From assembly GCF_002377945.1 (NCBI RefSeq), contig NZ_DFQV01000020.1, positions 122,560 through 186,559 on the forward strand: 64,000 nucleotides of DNA, read 5' to 3'. Each line of letters starts with the position of its first letter. Position 1 is the stretch's first letter. A program made the position numbers and the translations under genes. This document shows positions 29,789 through 38,255 of the stretch, piece after piece. This DNA is from Psychrobacter sp. UBA3480 (GTDB taxonomy: Bacteria; Pseudomonadota; Gammaproteobacteria; Pseudomonadales; Moraxellaceae). The notes beneath the pieces were generated by a model, which was given only the letters and a program-made list of their open reading frames with translations, had not been told where the DNA came from and searched no databases.

Positions 29789-30880
29789 TTGAAAATAGGT
29801 TTTAGAGTTGACATAGCTAAACACATAGGAACAGGTCATTTACAGCGTTGTCTTACATTAGCTCGTGAACTGAAAAAGATCTCTATTTCAAGTATTTTCT
29901 TCGTTAGAGAATATGATAAAGAATTACTGAGTTTAATCGTTATTAGCGGTTTTACTTATTACATTATTGGGTATGCTGCATCCGAAGATATTTCTGAAGA
30001 GCATTTAAATTGGTTAGGGGTTTCTCAAGAGCAAGATGCTCAAGAGTTCATTAATGCTGTTACTAAGCAACATATAGATATGATAGTCATTGATCATTAC
30101 TCGATAGATAGCACATGGGAAAATATAGTAAAAAATGCGATATCTTTACCTATAGCAGTAATTGATGATTTGGCAAACCGCAAACATACTTGTGACTTAT
30201 TGATTGATCAAAATTATTGGCCAAATCTTAACTCTAGATATGATGATTTAGTGTCTGGTCATTGTTCAAGGTTATTAGGACCAAAATATTCACTGCTTAG
30301 AGACGAATTCGTTTCTTTACGAGAATCTAAAGCACAAAAACCTTCAGATGAGTTGAAGACTATATTAGTAAACTTTGGGGGTGTTGGTAATATGGAAGTC
30401 TGGAAAATTTTCCTACCAGCACTAGTTAAATATAACAAATTTAAATTTCATGTTATTACTGGGAAATTACCTTTAGAAGATCTTGCTTATTGTAAGAATA
30501 TGGTCAAACAGTCCAGACATATATTTTTAGAAGAGCAAACTGATCAAATGTCATCTTTAATGAAAGTTAGTGACTTTGCCTTAGGCGCCTGTGGTTCTAC
30601 AGTATGGGAAAGGTTCTGTTTAGGATTGAATTCAGCTCTAATCGATGTGGCAGACAATCAAAAAGACTTAGTACATTACTTACATGAAAAAGACCTAGTC
30701 GACTATTTAGGTAGTTTAAATACTATTACTGTTGATTCTATATTTAGCTACTTAATTCGATTGTCCATAAGTAACACTAAATATCTAGTACGTAAACATA
30801 ACATTATGAACTTAGTAGATGGAATAGGCGCAAATAGAGTAGTTAAAGAGCTTGTTCTAACTTATGAAAAAAGGTGTTAA
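29789..30880 (+). CDS. pseG: UDP-sugar hydrolase of pseudaminic acid synthesis
   Basis: Releases UDP from UDP-2,4-diacetamido-2,4,6-trideoxy-beta-L-altrose. It opens KIGFRVDIAKHIGTGHLQRC, where the GTGH-xx-RC motif carries the catalytic His (His17). It has a GT-B-like C-terminal half with FGGVGNMEVWK and ALGACGSTVWERFCLG. The start codon is TTG: AAGG lies about nine bases upstream, and homology begins at the second residue. 363 residues is at the long end for PseG. It sits three bases upstream of the acetyltransferase gene. Confidence 0.92.
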   Translation: MKIGFRVDIAKHIGTGHLQRCLTLARELKKISISSIFFVREYDKELLSLIVISGFTYYIIGYAASEDISEEHLNWLGVSQEQDAQEFINAVTKQHIDMIVIDHYSIDSTWENIVKNAISLPIAVIDDLANRKHTCDLLIDQNYWPNLNSRYDDLVSGHCSRLLGPKYSLLRDEFVSLRESKAQKPSDELKTILVNFGGVGNMEVWKIFLPALVKYNKFKFHVITGKLPLEDLAYCKNMVKQSRHIFLEEQTDQMSSLMKVSDFALGACGSTVWERFCLGLNSALIDVADNQKDLVHYLHEKDLVDYLGSLNTITVDSIFSYLIRLSISNTKYLVRKHNIMNLVDGIGANRVVKELVLTYEKRC

Positions 30881-30883
30881 TAG

Positions 30884-31348
30884 ATGATTAACGATACGCT
30901 TATATTAATTCCAATAAATAAGAATGATTTAGATTACTTATATAGCCTTCAATGTATAGAGGGTATACGGAAGTTCGCATTGGATTCTAATACTCCTAAG
31001 TATGATGATCATATCAAATGGTTTAATGACAAGCTAAAAAGCAATACAACAGAAATATTTAAAATCGCAGATAATAACATTACTGTTGGGGTTGTAAGAC
31101 TTGATTTGATATTAGACAGTGCAAAGTCTACAGCAGAAATCTCCCTAACTATTGATCCTAAATATGCTGGTCAAGGCTACGCTAAACGAACAATTAATAA
31201 GGTAATAAAAGTTACTGATTTAGATGTATATCATGCTGTAATACATGAAAATAATATTGCCTCTCAGAAGGTATTTGCTGCCAATAATTTTAGTTACGAC
31301 AGCATGTATCGTCCAAACTTTAATTTATATATATATCATGAGGTTTAA
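30884..31348 (+). CDS. pseH: GNAT N-acetyltransferase, PseH type
   Basis: In the canonical pathway this enzyme acetylates N4 of the UDP-4-amino sugar made by PseC. The 154-residue protein has an acetyl-CoA-binding motif YAGQGYAKRTI and a downstream HENNIASQKVFAANNF, typical of GNATs acting on amino-sugars. It lies between pseG and pseI, each within a few bases. Other acyl donors cannot be excluded from sequence. Confidence 0.88.
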   Translation: MINDTLILIPINKNDLDYLYSLQCIEGIRKFALDSNTPKYDDHIKWFNDKLKSNTTEIFKIADNNITVGVVRLDLILDSAKSTAEISLTIDPKYAGQGYAKRTINKVIKVTDLDVYHAVIHENNIASQKVFAANNFSYDSMYRPNFNLYIYHEV

Positions 31349-31351
31349 TTG

Positions 31352-32401
31352 ATGAAAGATTTTTTCATAGAAAATAGACAAATCGGTCCTAAGCACGCTC
31401 CTTACATCATTGCTGAAATGTCTGCCAATCACAATGGCGATATTGAGAACGCATTTCAAATAATTGAAATGGCTAAGCGTTGTGGGGCTGATGCAGTAAA
31501 AATGCAAACCTATACTGCGGATACTATTACCTTGAACTCCAATAAAGAAGAGTTTCAGATAAAAGGTGGCTTGTGGGATGGTCAAACTTTATATGATCTT
31601 TATCAATCTGCTTACACTCCTTGGGAATGGCACAAGCCATTGTTCGATAAGGCAAGGGCAACAGGTATTACTATGTTTAGCTCTCCTTTTGATACAACTG
31701 CGGTTGATATGTTGGAAGACTTAAATGCACCGGCGTATAAAATTGCTAGTTTTGAAGCAATTGATTTACCACTTATTAGGTATGTGGCTCAAACAGGCAA
31801 ACCTATGATTATTTCAACAGGAATGGCTAACGATGAGGAGATAGCAGAAGCTATTGATGCTGCTAAATCAGCAGGCTGTAACCAGTTAGCTATCCTACAT
31901 TGCGTTAGTGGTTACCCAGCCCCTTCTAGTGATTACAACCTAAGAACTATACTAGATATGCAGCAACGATTTAATCTGATTACAGGCTTGTCAGATCATA
32001 CATTGGATAACACTACTGCAATAGCAAGTGTAGCACTGGGGGCAAATATAATAGAAAAGCACGTAACCCTAGATAGAAGTGGCGGTGGGCCAGATGATAG
32101 CTTTTCTCTGGAAGCAGCAGAGTTAAAACATTTATGTGATGCTGGACGTATTTGTTGGGAGGCATTAGGTAGAGTGGATTACGGCCGTAAGTCAAGTGAA
32201 GAAGGTAACGCACAGTTTAGAAGGTCTCTGTACTTTGTAAAACCTTTGAAAGTTGGGGATATAATTACATCTGATTCTATCAGAAGTGTAAGGCCAGGTT
32301 TTGGTCTACCTCCTAAGATGTTAGAAAGTATTATCGGCAAAACAGTATCAATCAATGTTGATTATGCTACGCCTGTGACATCCGAAGCTATTGCAAAGTA
32401 A
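31352..32401 (+). CDS. pseI: Pseudaminic acid synthase
   Basis: NeuB-family synthase condensing the released hexose with phosphoenolpyruvate into the nine-carbon acid. Motifs are YIIAEMSANHNGD, DAVKMQTYTADT, SSPFDTTAVDMLE, YKIASFEA and IISTGMA. ITGLSDHTLDN, ANIIEKHVTLDRSGGGPD and a C-terminal SAF (antifreeze-like) domain with RRSLYFVKPLKVGD follow. The ATG at 31352 has GAGG eight bases upstream; a TTG immediately before is rejected. 349 residues is typical. The GGPDDSFSLEAAEL segment favours PseI over sialic or legionaminic acid synthases. Confidence 0.95.
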   Translation: MKDFFIENRQIGPKHAPYIIAEMSANHNGDIENAFQIIEMAKRCGADAVKMQTYTADTITLNSNKEEFQIKGGLWDGQTLYDLYQSAYTPWEWHKPLFDKARATGITMFSSPFDTTAVDMLEDLNAPAYKIASFEAIDLPLIRYVAQTGKPMIISTGMANDEEIAEAIDAAKSAGCNQLAILHCVSGYPAPSSDYNLRTILDMQQRFNLITGLSDHTLDNTTAIASVALGANIIEKHVTLDRSGGGPDDSFSLEAAELKHLCDAGRICWEALGRVDYGRKSSEEGNAQFRRSLYFVKPLKVGDIITSDSIRSVRPGFGLPPKMLESIIGKTVSINVDYATPVTSEAIAK

Positions 32402-32421
32402 TATATTAGAGTATATCAAGT

Positions 32422-35400
32422 ATGATAGATAAACAGTCTAAAGCCCATCAAAAGTCTGAGTTAGCCGAGTATTTTTCAAAACGTACTCAAAATCACTGGA
32501 AAAAAAAAGTACCAGCTGGTAAAGAGTATCAGTTCGTAGTTCATGACCCTTATGAGATATTTGGAGAAGATAGTGGTTTTGAAAAGCTATATTTAGTAGG
32601 AAAAAACTGGGTAGAGGGTACAGATAAGCCTATAGCAGTTGCTATAGGTTGTAACGATTGGAAGTTTGGATTTATTGCAGATTATTTAGATGAATTTAGA
32701 GTAGCGTTTGCACCACGTAAATTAACGAACTACAAAATGATAGGTGTAATGCAGCGTTTATCTATCAAACCTGAAGTGGTAGTAATATGGGGCTACAATG
32801 AAAGCACATTTTTAAACAGGTATATAAGCTATAAAAATATAGATATATGGCGTGTAGAAGATGGTTTTATACGTTCTGCAGACTTGGGAGCTAATGGAGC
32901 CACTCCATACTCGCTTGTTTTTGATAAATCAGGATTATATTATAACTCTACACAACCTTCGGATATCGAAAAAATTTTAAATTATTATGACTTTAACATT
33001 CATAATAATTTAGCAAAAGAAGCTTCTAAGCTTCTAAGCTCAATCATAGATTTGAAAGTATCTAAGTACAACCCTCCTGCTATGTATCACTCTACTAGTC
33101 TTAAACTAAAGAAAAGAGTACTTGTTATTGGACAAGTAGATAACGATGCATCAATTCGATATGGAAATCCAGATGGATGGTCTATGGAGGATATGGTTCG
33201 ATTAGCTAAATATGAGAATCCAAATGCCGAAATATGTTATCGCCCTCATCCAGAAATCTTCAAAGGATTTCAAGAATCTAATTTTAAGAATACAAATGTA
33301 GAGCTTTTCGCTGAAATATTATCGCCTGATGAACATATTATCGATTTAATTGAAAGGGTAGATCATGTTTACACTATTACTTCTTTGACTGGTTTAGAGG
33401 CACTACTTAGAGGAAAACAGGTGACTGTGTTAGGTCAACCTTTTTATGCAGGTTGGGGATTAACGGATGATAGAAGTGAATTTGACTTAACCAGACGAAA
33501 TAGAAAGCTGTCTTTGCTTGAGTTATTTATCGGGGCTTATATTATATATCCGAGATATATAGTAGGGGTCGCAGAAGGTTCTGAAAATAATATCTACCCC
33601 TTGATTACTACTATCCATAAGATACGTAGTGAAGTGCTGCAATTAACATATAAAGCTGATTATCAAGGTGAGTTGGATGAGGGTTTGGAGCCTTCCTTGC
33701 AGTTAACGGTTCAACATACATTGAGGAACCTTGCAACTTGCGATAGTAGACTGTATAAAGAAATGTTTATCTATTTCAAGCCTTTTGAAATAGATGCAAT
33801 TTTACTCAATTATACTTGGGGTGAAGTGTCTTTAGAAAAAAGACAAGACTTCCTAATTAGTATTATGAGTGTCTGCGATCAAGATGTTTTTATTGATTTT
33901 TTATTTTCTATTAAAAGTCAGTTAGATAACTTGTTTTTAAATAAATTGATATCAGGTTTTTTTCCTAAACAGAAAAGTATAAGTTTGATAGAGGCTCAAG
34001 AGTTTTTTGCAGAATCTGAACTCATATCTCATGATTTGTATAATGCGAATGAAAATAATGTAAAAGAGACGAATTCTGAAGTTGATTCTGAAGTTGATTC
34101 TGAAGATAGAAAGTTAGAAGAATGGAATAATCAGAAGCGACAGTTACTTGTAAGCAAATTAGAATTTTTTAGTTCACGAAGTGATTTCTCTCAATTATTA
34201 AAAACTATTGAAGAACTGTTACGATTACCAGACAGCACGATAAACAAAATAAACTACCTCAATACTGCTTCGAGGACTTTATATAATACTTTTAATTTCA
34301 ATCAGTCGTTAGGTATTAGTCTAATGTCTATGATGATTGATATAGAAAAAAATAATAGAAAGGCATTGAATCAATATATAGATAATAAATATATTCTAAG
34401 TAATTATTCTATACCATGTATTATAGATTATGTACTACTTTCTACCAAATTGAATCCTGAACTAATATCTAAATATAGAGTCATGGTTGGTCGTGGTTCT
34501 ACCTGGTTTGACTTAATAGGTTCAACTGTATATCTCAGCACAGATAAGTCTATATCTCGTTTAATGGGATTGATCGAACATGGTGATTACATAGCTTCTA
34601 AAAAACTGTTTTTGGAGTTGTACAATTCTAAAAATACTAGACCTGATAAGCTACTAAAGGTATATACCGATTTTTTACATTCTGAGGGAAAAGATTTAGA
34701 GGCTATAGATATTCTCGAAAGCTATTCAAGGTTCAATACGAGTGAATTTATTACAAAGCAGTTGGTCAGACTAAATATATTTATAGGAAATTTTGATAGG
34801 GCAGGAGAGCATATTGCGCATTGTACCAGTATTGGGATGAGCTTAAACACTACCTTTGAATTGCCAATATTACAGCATAAAGGAAAAATTGGTGAGGCAT
34901 ATGAATGTTATATAAACGAAAACTTTACTAATGATATTGGTTTCTTATTACAGAATAATTTTAGAAAAGCTGTAAAAAGTGCTGACATTACTATCGAGAA
35001 TAATAGTTTGATATTGGCAGTCTATGGTCCCGGTGACGAGATTAGATTTATGTCTATCTATAGCGAACTTGAAAAAGCTTATTCATCTAAGTCGTTTACC
35101 ATCTCGTGTGATTATAGATTGTATAACTTACTTAGTAGATCGTTCAAAAATATAGATTTTTTGCCTATTCGAAGAACAAGAGGTTTTAGTGAAAGCTATC
35201 CTGTAGGTGATTATGATCAACTGCCCTCTACGACGCTCACGACCATTTTAGATAATAATGCTTTTAAAAAACTAGAGAATTACAGTAAAGTATTTTTAGT
35301 AACTGATTTCATAGGGAAATTTAGAGACACTTATGCAGACTTTACAGGTAATAAATATCTATATGCGGATATTGATTTAATTGATAAATATAAGCAACGC

Positions 35401-35907
35401 TTACAATCTTATAAATTATCTGGCAAAAAACTAGTAGGATTAAATTGGAGAAGTAGCCTTACTAACTTTACCCGTATGGAGCATTATTTAGATATTGAGC
35501 AATTAGCTCCTATTTTTCATAATGATTCAATACAGTTTATTAACTTACAATATGATGATTGTGCAGAAGAGTTAGAGTGGATCGAACAGCACTTTCCTGG
35601 GAAGATGATTAACTTTACTAATATTGATCAATATAATGATCTAGACGATGTAGCAGCTTTAATGATGTGCTTAGACTTAGTTATTGCACCTGCTACGACA
35701 GTTGCAGAACTAGCTGGTGCCTTAGGAGTTAATACTTGGTTATTTTCCAACTCTTCAGAAATTACATGGAGAAAAATTAATAATGACTCTACTGATGTAT
35801 GGCATAGCTCAATGACTATTGTAGATGTCCCAAATAAGGGTGACAAAGAAGCATTAGTTAGCGAGTTGAATACAAGATTACATAGCTTCGGTCACTCTAA
35901 TGAATAG
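32422..35907 (+). CDS. Large fusion: KpsC-like Kdo-transferase module, helical middle, GT9-like C-terminal module
   Basis: The 1161-residue protein has three parts. Residues 60-400 match capsule Kdo transferases of the KpsC type: WRVEDGFIRS (143-152), YRPHPE (273-278), YTITSLTGLEALLRGK (317-332) and GQPFYAGWGL (338-347). About 400-860 is helical and TPR-like, with a short VDSE repeat near 555. About 862-1150 is heptosyltransferase-like (GT9): VYGPGDEIRF, GLNWRSSLT and DLVIAPATTVAELAGALGV. Only one KpsC module is present, against two in true KpsC. Because Kdo and Pse are both CMP-activated ulosonic acids, transfer of Pse is a reasonable hypothesis. The stop overlaps the next start by eight bases. 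Confidence 0.8.
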   Translation: MIDKQSKAHQKSELAEYFSKRTQNHWKKKVPAGKEYQFVVHDPYEIFGEDSGFEKLYLVGKNWVEGTDKPIAVAIGCNDWKFGFIADYLDEFRVAFAPRKLTNYKMIGVMQRLSIKPEVVVIWGYNESTFLNRYISYKNIDIWRVEDGFIRSADLGANGATPYSLVFDKSGLYYNSTQPSDIEKILNYYDFNIHNNLAKEASKLLSSIIDLKVSKYNPPAMYHSTSLKLKKRVLVIGQVDNDASIRYGNPDGWSMEDMVRLAKYENPNAEICYRPHPEIFKGFQESNFKNTNVELFAEILSPDEHIIDLIERVDHVYTITSLTGLEALLRGKQVTVLGQPFYAGWGLTDDRSEFDLTRRNRKLSLLELFIGAYIIYPRYIVGVAEGSENNIYPLITTIHKIRSEVLQLTYKADYQGELDEGLEPSLQLTVQHTLRNLATCDSRLYKEMFIYFKPFEIDAILLNYTWGEVSLEKRQDFLISIMSVCDQDVFIDFLFSIKSQLDNLFLNKLISGFFPKQKSISLIEAQEFFAESELISHDLYNANENNVKETNSEVDSEVDSEDRKLEEWNNQKRQLLVSKLEFFSSRSDFSQLLKTIEELLRLPDSTINKINYLNTASRTLYNTFNFNQSLGISLMSMMIDIEKNNRKALNQYIDNKYILSNYSIPCIIDYVLLSTKLNPELISKYRVMVGRGSTWFDLIGSTVYLSTDKSISRLMGLIEHGDYIASKKLFLELYNSKNTRPDKLLKVYTDFLHSEGKDLEAIDILESYSRFNTSEFITKQLVRLNIFIGNFDRAGEHIAHCTSIGMSLNTTFELPILQHKGKIGEAYECYINENFTNDIGFLLQNNFRKAVKSADITIENNSLILAVYGPGDEIRFMSIYSELEKAYSSKSFTISCDYRLYNLLSRSFKNIDFLPIRRTRGFSESYPVGDYDQLPSTTLTTILDNNAFKKLENYSKVFLVTDFIGKFRDTYADFTGNKYLYADIDLIDKYKQRLQSYKLSGKKLVGLNWRSSLTNFTRMEHYLDIEQLAPIFHNDSIQFINLQYDDCAEELEWIEQHFPGKMINFTNIDQYNDLDDVAALMMCLDLVIAPATTVAELAGALGVNTWLFSNSSEITWRKINNDSTDVWHSSMTIVDVPNKGDKEALVSELNTRLHSFGHSNE
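34074..34106 (+). repeat. 12-bp tandem repeat inside the KpsC/GT9 fusion gene
   Basis: TTCTGAAGTTGA is repeated about 2.7 times and encodes an acidic Val-Asp-Ser-Glu linker between the helical segments. Unequal copy number between strains would be expected. Confidence 0.8.
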
Positions 35908-38128
35908 TATTATCTATCTCAACTATACAGCAATTGACCCTCATATCGGTTGTATTGGAGTATGCTATGCTCACTTAACATCTTTATTTAGTAGAAATAT
36001 AAAAGTAAAAACTTATAGCAATTCTGAAATCAAACAGTATTGGAAAGGGGATCGTGTATCTTCTCTTGAGTTTATACAAAGTAGTGATATAGCAAACGGC
36101 GTTCACTTATGTGATGGAGTTATAATAAATGGTGAAGGTACTTTACATCATAATAGAGGATTGTTTTTACTAGCTATAGCGGAATTTGCAATAAGTATCA
36201 ATAAACCTGTTTTCTTAATTAATGCTACTATACAAGAGATAGACGGTTTTGATGATGTTTTTAAAAGCTTGACTGATTTAGCTGTCAGAGAGCGGCTGTC
36301 TTATGAGTATCTGCGTAGTAAAGGTATCGACTGTAGGCTAACAGTTGATAGTATAGTAAATGCTGACTTCAGTGATGAGATTAGTATAGATTTTTGTTCA
36401 AAGGTAATTGTAAATGACTGGCATCCCCATGTAGAGTCAGTTATCTATCCCATCGTAAGCAAAGTCCGAACTGACTATGATGTTTCATACTATCCATTAC
36501 AGAATAGTGAAGCTTACAATCAGTGGCAGCATACAGTCGCTAATTTTCAAACAGCAGATTTAATTATAGCACCTAGATATCACTCGATTTACCTTAGTGG
36601 ATTGGGCGGTAAGCCCTTCGTTGCATTGCCTTCCAACTCTCATAAAGTGGAGGGTATTATCAAATCATCTAACCTTCCTCTACCAATATGTACTCACTCT
36701 AAAGATCTTGAAAGCTGTATCAATTATGCTATGAAAAATAGAAATTTATACAAAGAGTTTCAGTCATTTTTGAAAGAAAGTAAAAATAAAGATTTTGAGG
36801 TTTTCGATACTTATTTTGGTTTATTATTTAATAACTCTGATGTAAAGGAATCTATAACAGTCAATCAGTGGCAGGAAAGTATAAAAGTACACTGTAATAC
36901 CTCTAAAACTAACTTTTATAAAAATGTACTAAGAGAAAACTTGCTTCTGAGTGAAAAGAACTTGTTAGCTAAAAGTAATCTTATAAAAAATCGCTCTTAT
37001 ACTATATATTATAAAAAATATAGTACTATTTTTATTAAAGATAGCAGCTTAATATTTAATGCAGCAATAGCAGCTTACGGAGTCAGAGATTTTAATACTG
37101 CTGAGAAATTACTTAAGCAGTTGATAGAGTTGGATGCCAAGAGAGCTTATAAGTATCTAAGTTATTTATATATGGATTTGGGTCGTTATACCGAAATATT
37201 AGACTTAGAAACTAATGACAAGGCTGGCTGGAACCAAGCTAAATATATTTACCTACTTCACTCACACAGATTGCAAGAAGCATGGGAGCTATTGCACTTT
37301 AGACCTTTTAGTTGCAATTTGATCGATAATGGAAGTCATTATTCATTACATCTAGATTCTAAAGAAATTACAGTGATAATGGAAGGCGGGATTGGTGACC
37401 AAGTTAAACAATCTTTAATTTTTAAGTATCTTACTGAGAATTTCTTAAAAATAACTATAGTTTGTGATGAGAGGTTGATAGCTCTATTTACAAGAATTAA
37501 TCCTGATTTTGTCTATATGAATCAAGATGACTTTTTGAATGACCATCACGTTATGGTACCGGCTCAAGATTTATTCTCATATTTTAGACATGACCTAGAG
37601 AAAATTTATGTATCGTTAGCGGCTGATGAAAACCTAAAAGCTTATTGGTTTGGGTTATTTAATAGTTTTGATAAAGATAAAATTATAGGTGTTTGTACGG
37701 GTACAGAAATAAATACTCCTGAGAGAATAGCTAATATATTTTCTGCCAAAAATTATCATAAAATATTCGAAGTTTATGATAATTTTTTATATGTAAATAT
37801 TGGTATATTGGGGTTCAACAACATTAATGTATATGAGCCAAGAATAGATAGAAAGAATGATATTGAAAATATTGCAGCAATAATAGAATGCTGTGATCTG
37901 ATAATTACTCCGCCCAATAGTTTATTAGATATTTGTGGGGGATTGGGTAAAAAGGTAATTGCTTTATCAACTGGTAATAAGTTTAATTGGCGTTTTAATC
38001 AAAAACACCAAGATATATATCATAAAAATACAACTTGGGTTGTAACATATACTATAGATAAGAAGACTATAACGGTGCATAAATGTTTAAATGAAATTAA
38101 AAATATTTTTTCACCTGTGTTTCAATGA
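35900..38128 (+). CDS. Large fusion: polysaccharide pyruvyl transferase-like module, TPR-like middle, GT9-like C-terminal module
   Basis: 742 residues. About 1-300 matches the pyruvyl transferase (WcaK/CsaB) superfamily: GVIINGEGTLHH (73-84), AVRERLSYEYLRSKG and APRYHSIYLSGLGGKPFVAL. About 375-470 is helical (AEKLLKQLIELDAKRAYKYL). About 485-740 is GT9-like, with VIMEGGIGDQVKQSL and CDLIITPPNSLLDICGGLG, paralleling the C-terminus of the previous protein. It overlaps that gene by eight bases and is followed by a terminator, so it is the last gene of the island. Whether the first module adds pyruvate or acts as a glycosyltransferase cannot be told. Confidence 0.75.
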   Translation: MNSIIYLNYTAIDPHIGCIGVCYAHLTSLFSRNIKVKTYSNSEIKQYWKGDRVSSLEFIQSSDIANGVHLCDGVIINGEGTLHHNRGLFLLAIAEFAISINKPVFLINATIQEIDGFDDVFKSLTDLAVRERLSYEYLRSKGIDCRLTVDSIVNADFSDEISIDFCSKVIVNDWHPHVESVIYPIVSKVRTDYDVSYYPLQNSEAYNQWQHTVANFQTADLIIAPRYHSIYLSGLGGKPFVALPSNSHKVEGIIKSSNLPLPICTHSKDLESCINYAMKNRNLYKEFQSFLKESKNKDFEVFDTYFGLLFNNSDVKESITVNQWQESIKVHCNTSKTNFYKNVLRENLLLSEKNLLAKSNLIKNRSYTIYYKKYSTIFIKDSSLIFNAAIAAYGVRDFNTAEKLLKQLIELDAKRAYKYLSYLYMDLGRYTEILDLETNDKAGWNQAKYIYLLHSHRLQEAWELLHFRPFSCNLIDNGSHYSLHLDSKEITVIMEGGIGDQVKQSLIFKYLTENFLKITIVCDERLIALFTRINPDFVYMNQDDFLNDHHVMVPAQDLFSYFRHDLEKIYVSLAADENLKAYWFGLFNSFDKDKIIGVCTGTEINTPERIANIFSAKNYHKIFEVYDNFLYVNIGILGFNNINVYEPRIDRKNDIENIAAIIECCDLIITPPNSLLDICGGLGKKVIALSTGNKFNWRFNQKHQDIYHKNTTWVVTYTIDKKTITVHKCLNEIKNIFSPVFQ

Positions 38129-38208
38129 ATTGGTATTTTGACAATACTAAGTTTAATTAGAAATAGTACTATCTTATTGTATCTTTAACCATTCCTTGGT
38201 ATAACATA

Positions 38209-38240
38209 AAGACACTTCTATCATAAAGGTGTCTTTTTTT
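38209..38240 (+). terminator. Terminator closing the nonulosonate island
   Basis: AAGACACTT (38209-38217) pairs with AGGTGTCTT (38227-38235), one pair being G-U, followed by a run of seven or more Ts. It lies directly upstream of galE. Confidence 0.85.
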
Positions 38241-38255
38241 GTGCCTGAGAAATTT

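Noticed and set aside
24867-38128. Flagellin glycosylation locus
   Set aside because: Pse genes often serve flagella, but no flagellin, Maf or other motility gene is present.
24867-38128. Complete capsule locus
   Set aside because: No wzx, wzy, wza-wzb-wzc or ABC export genes are present between sucD and galE, so export and polymerisation cannot be assigned here.
38229-38255. galE start at a GTG
   Set aside because: The codon lies within the stem of the preceding terminator; the ATG at 38256 fits GalE.
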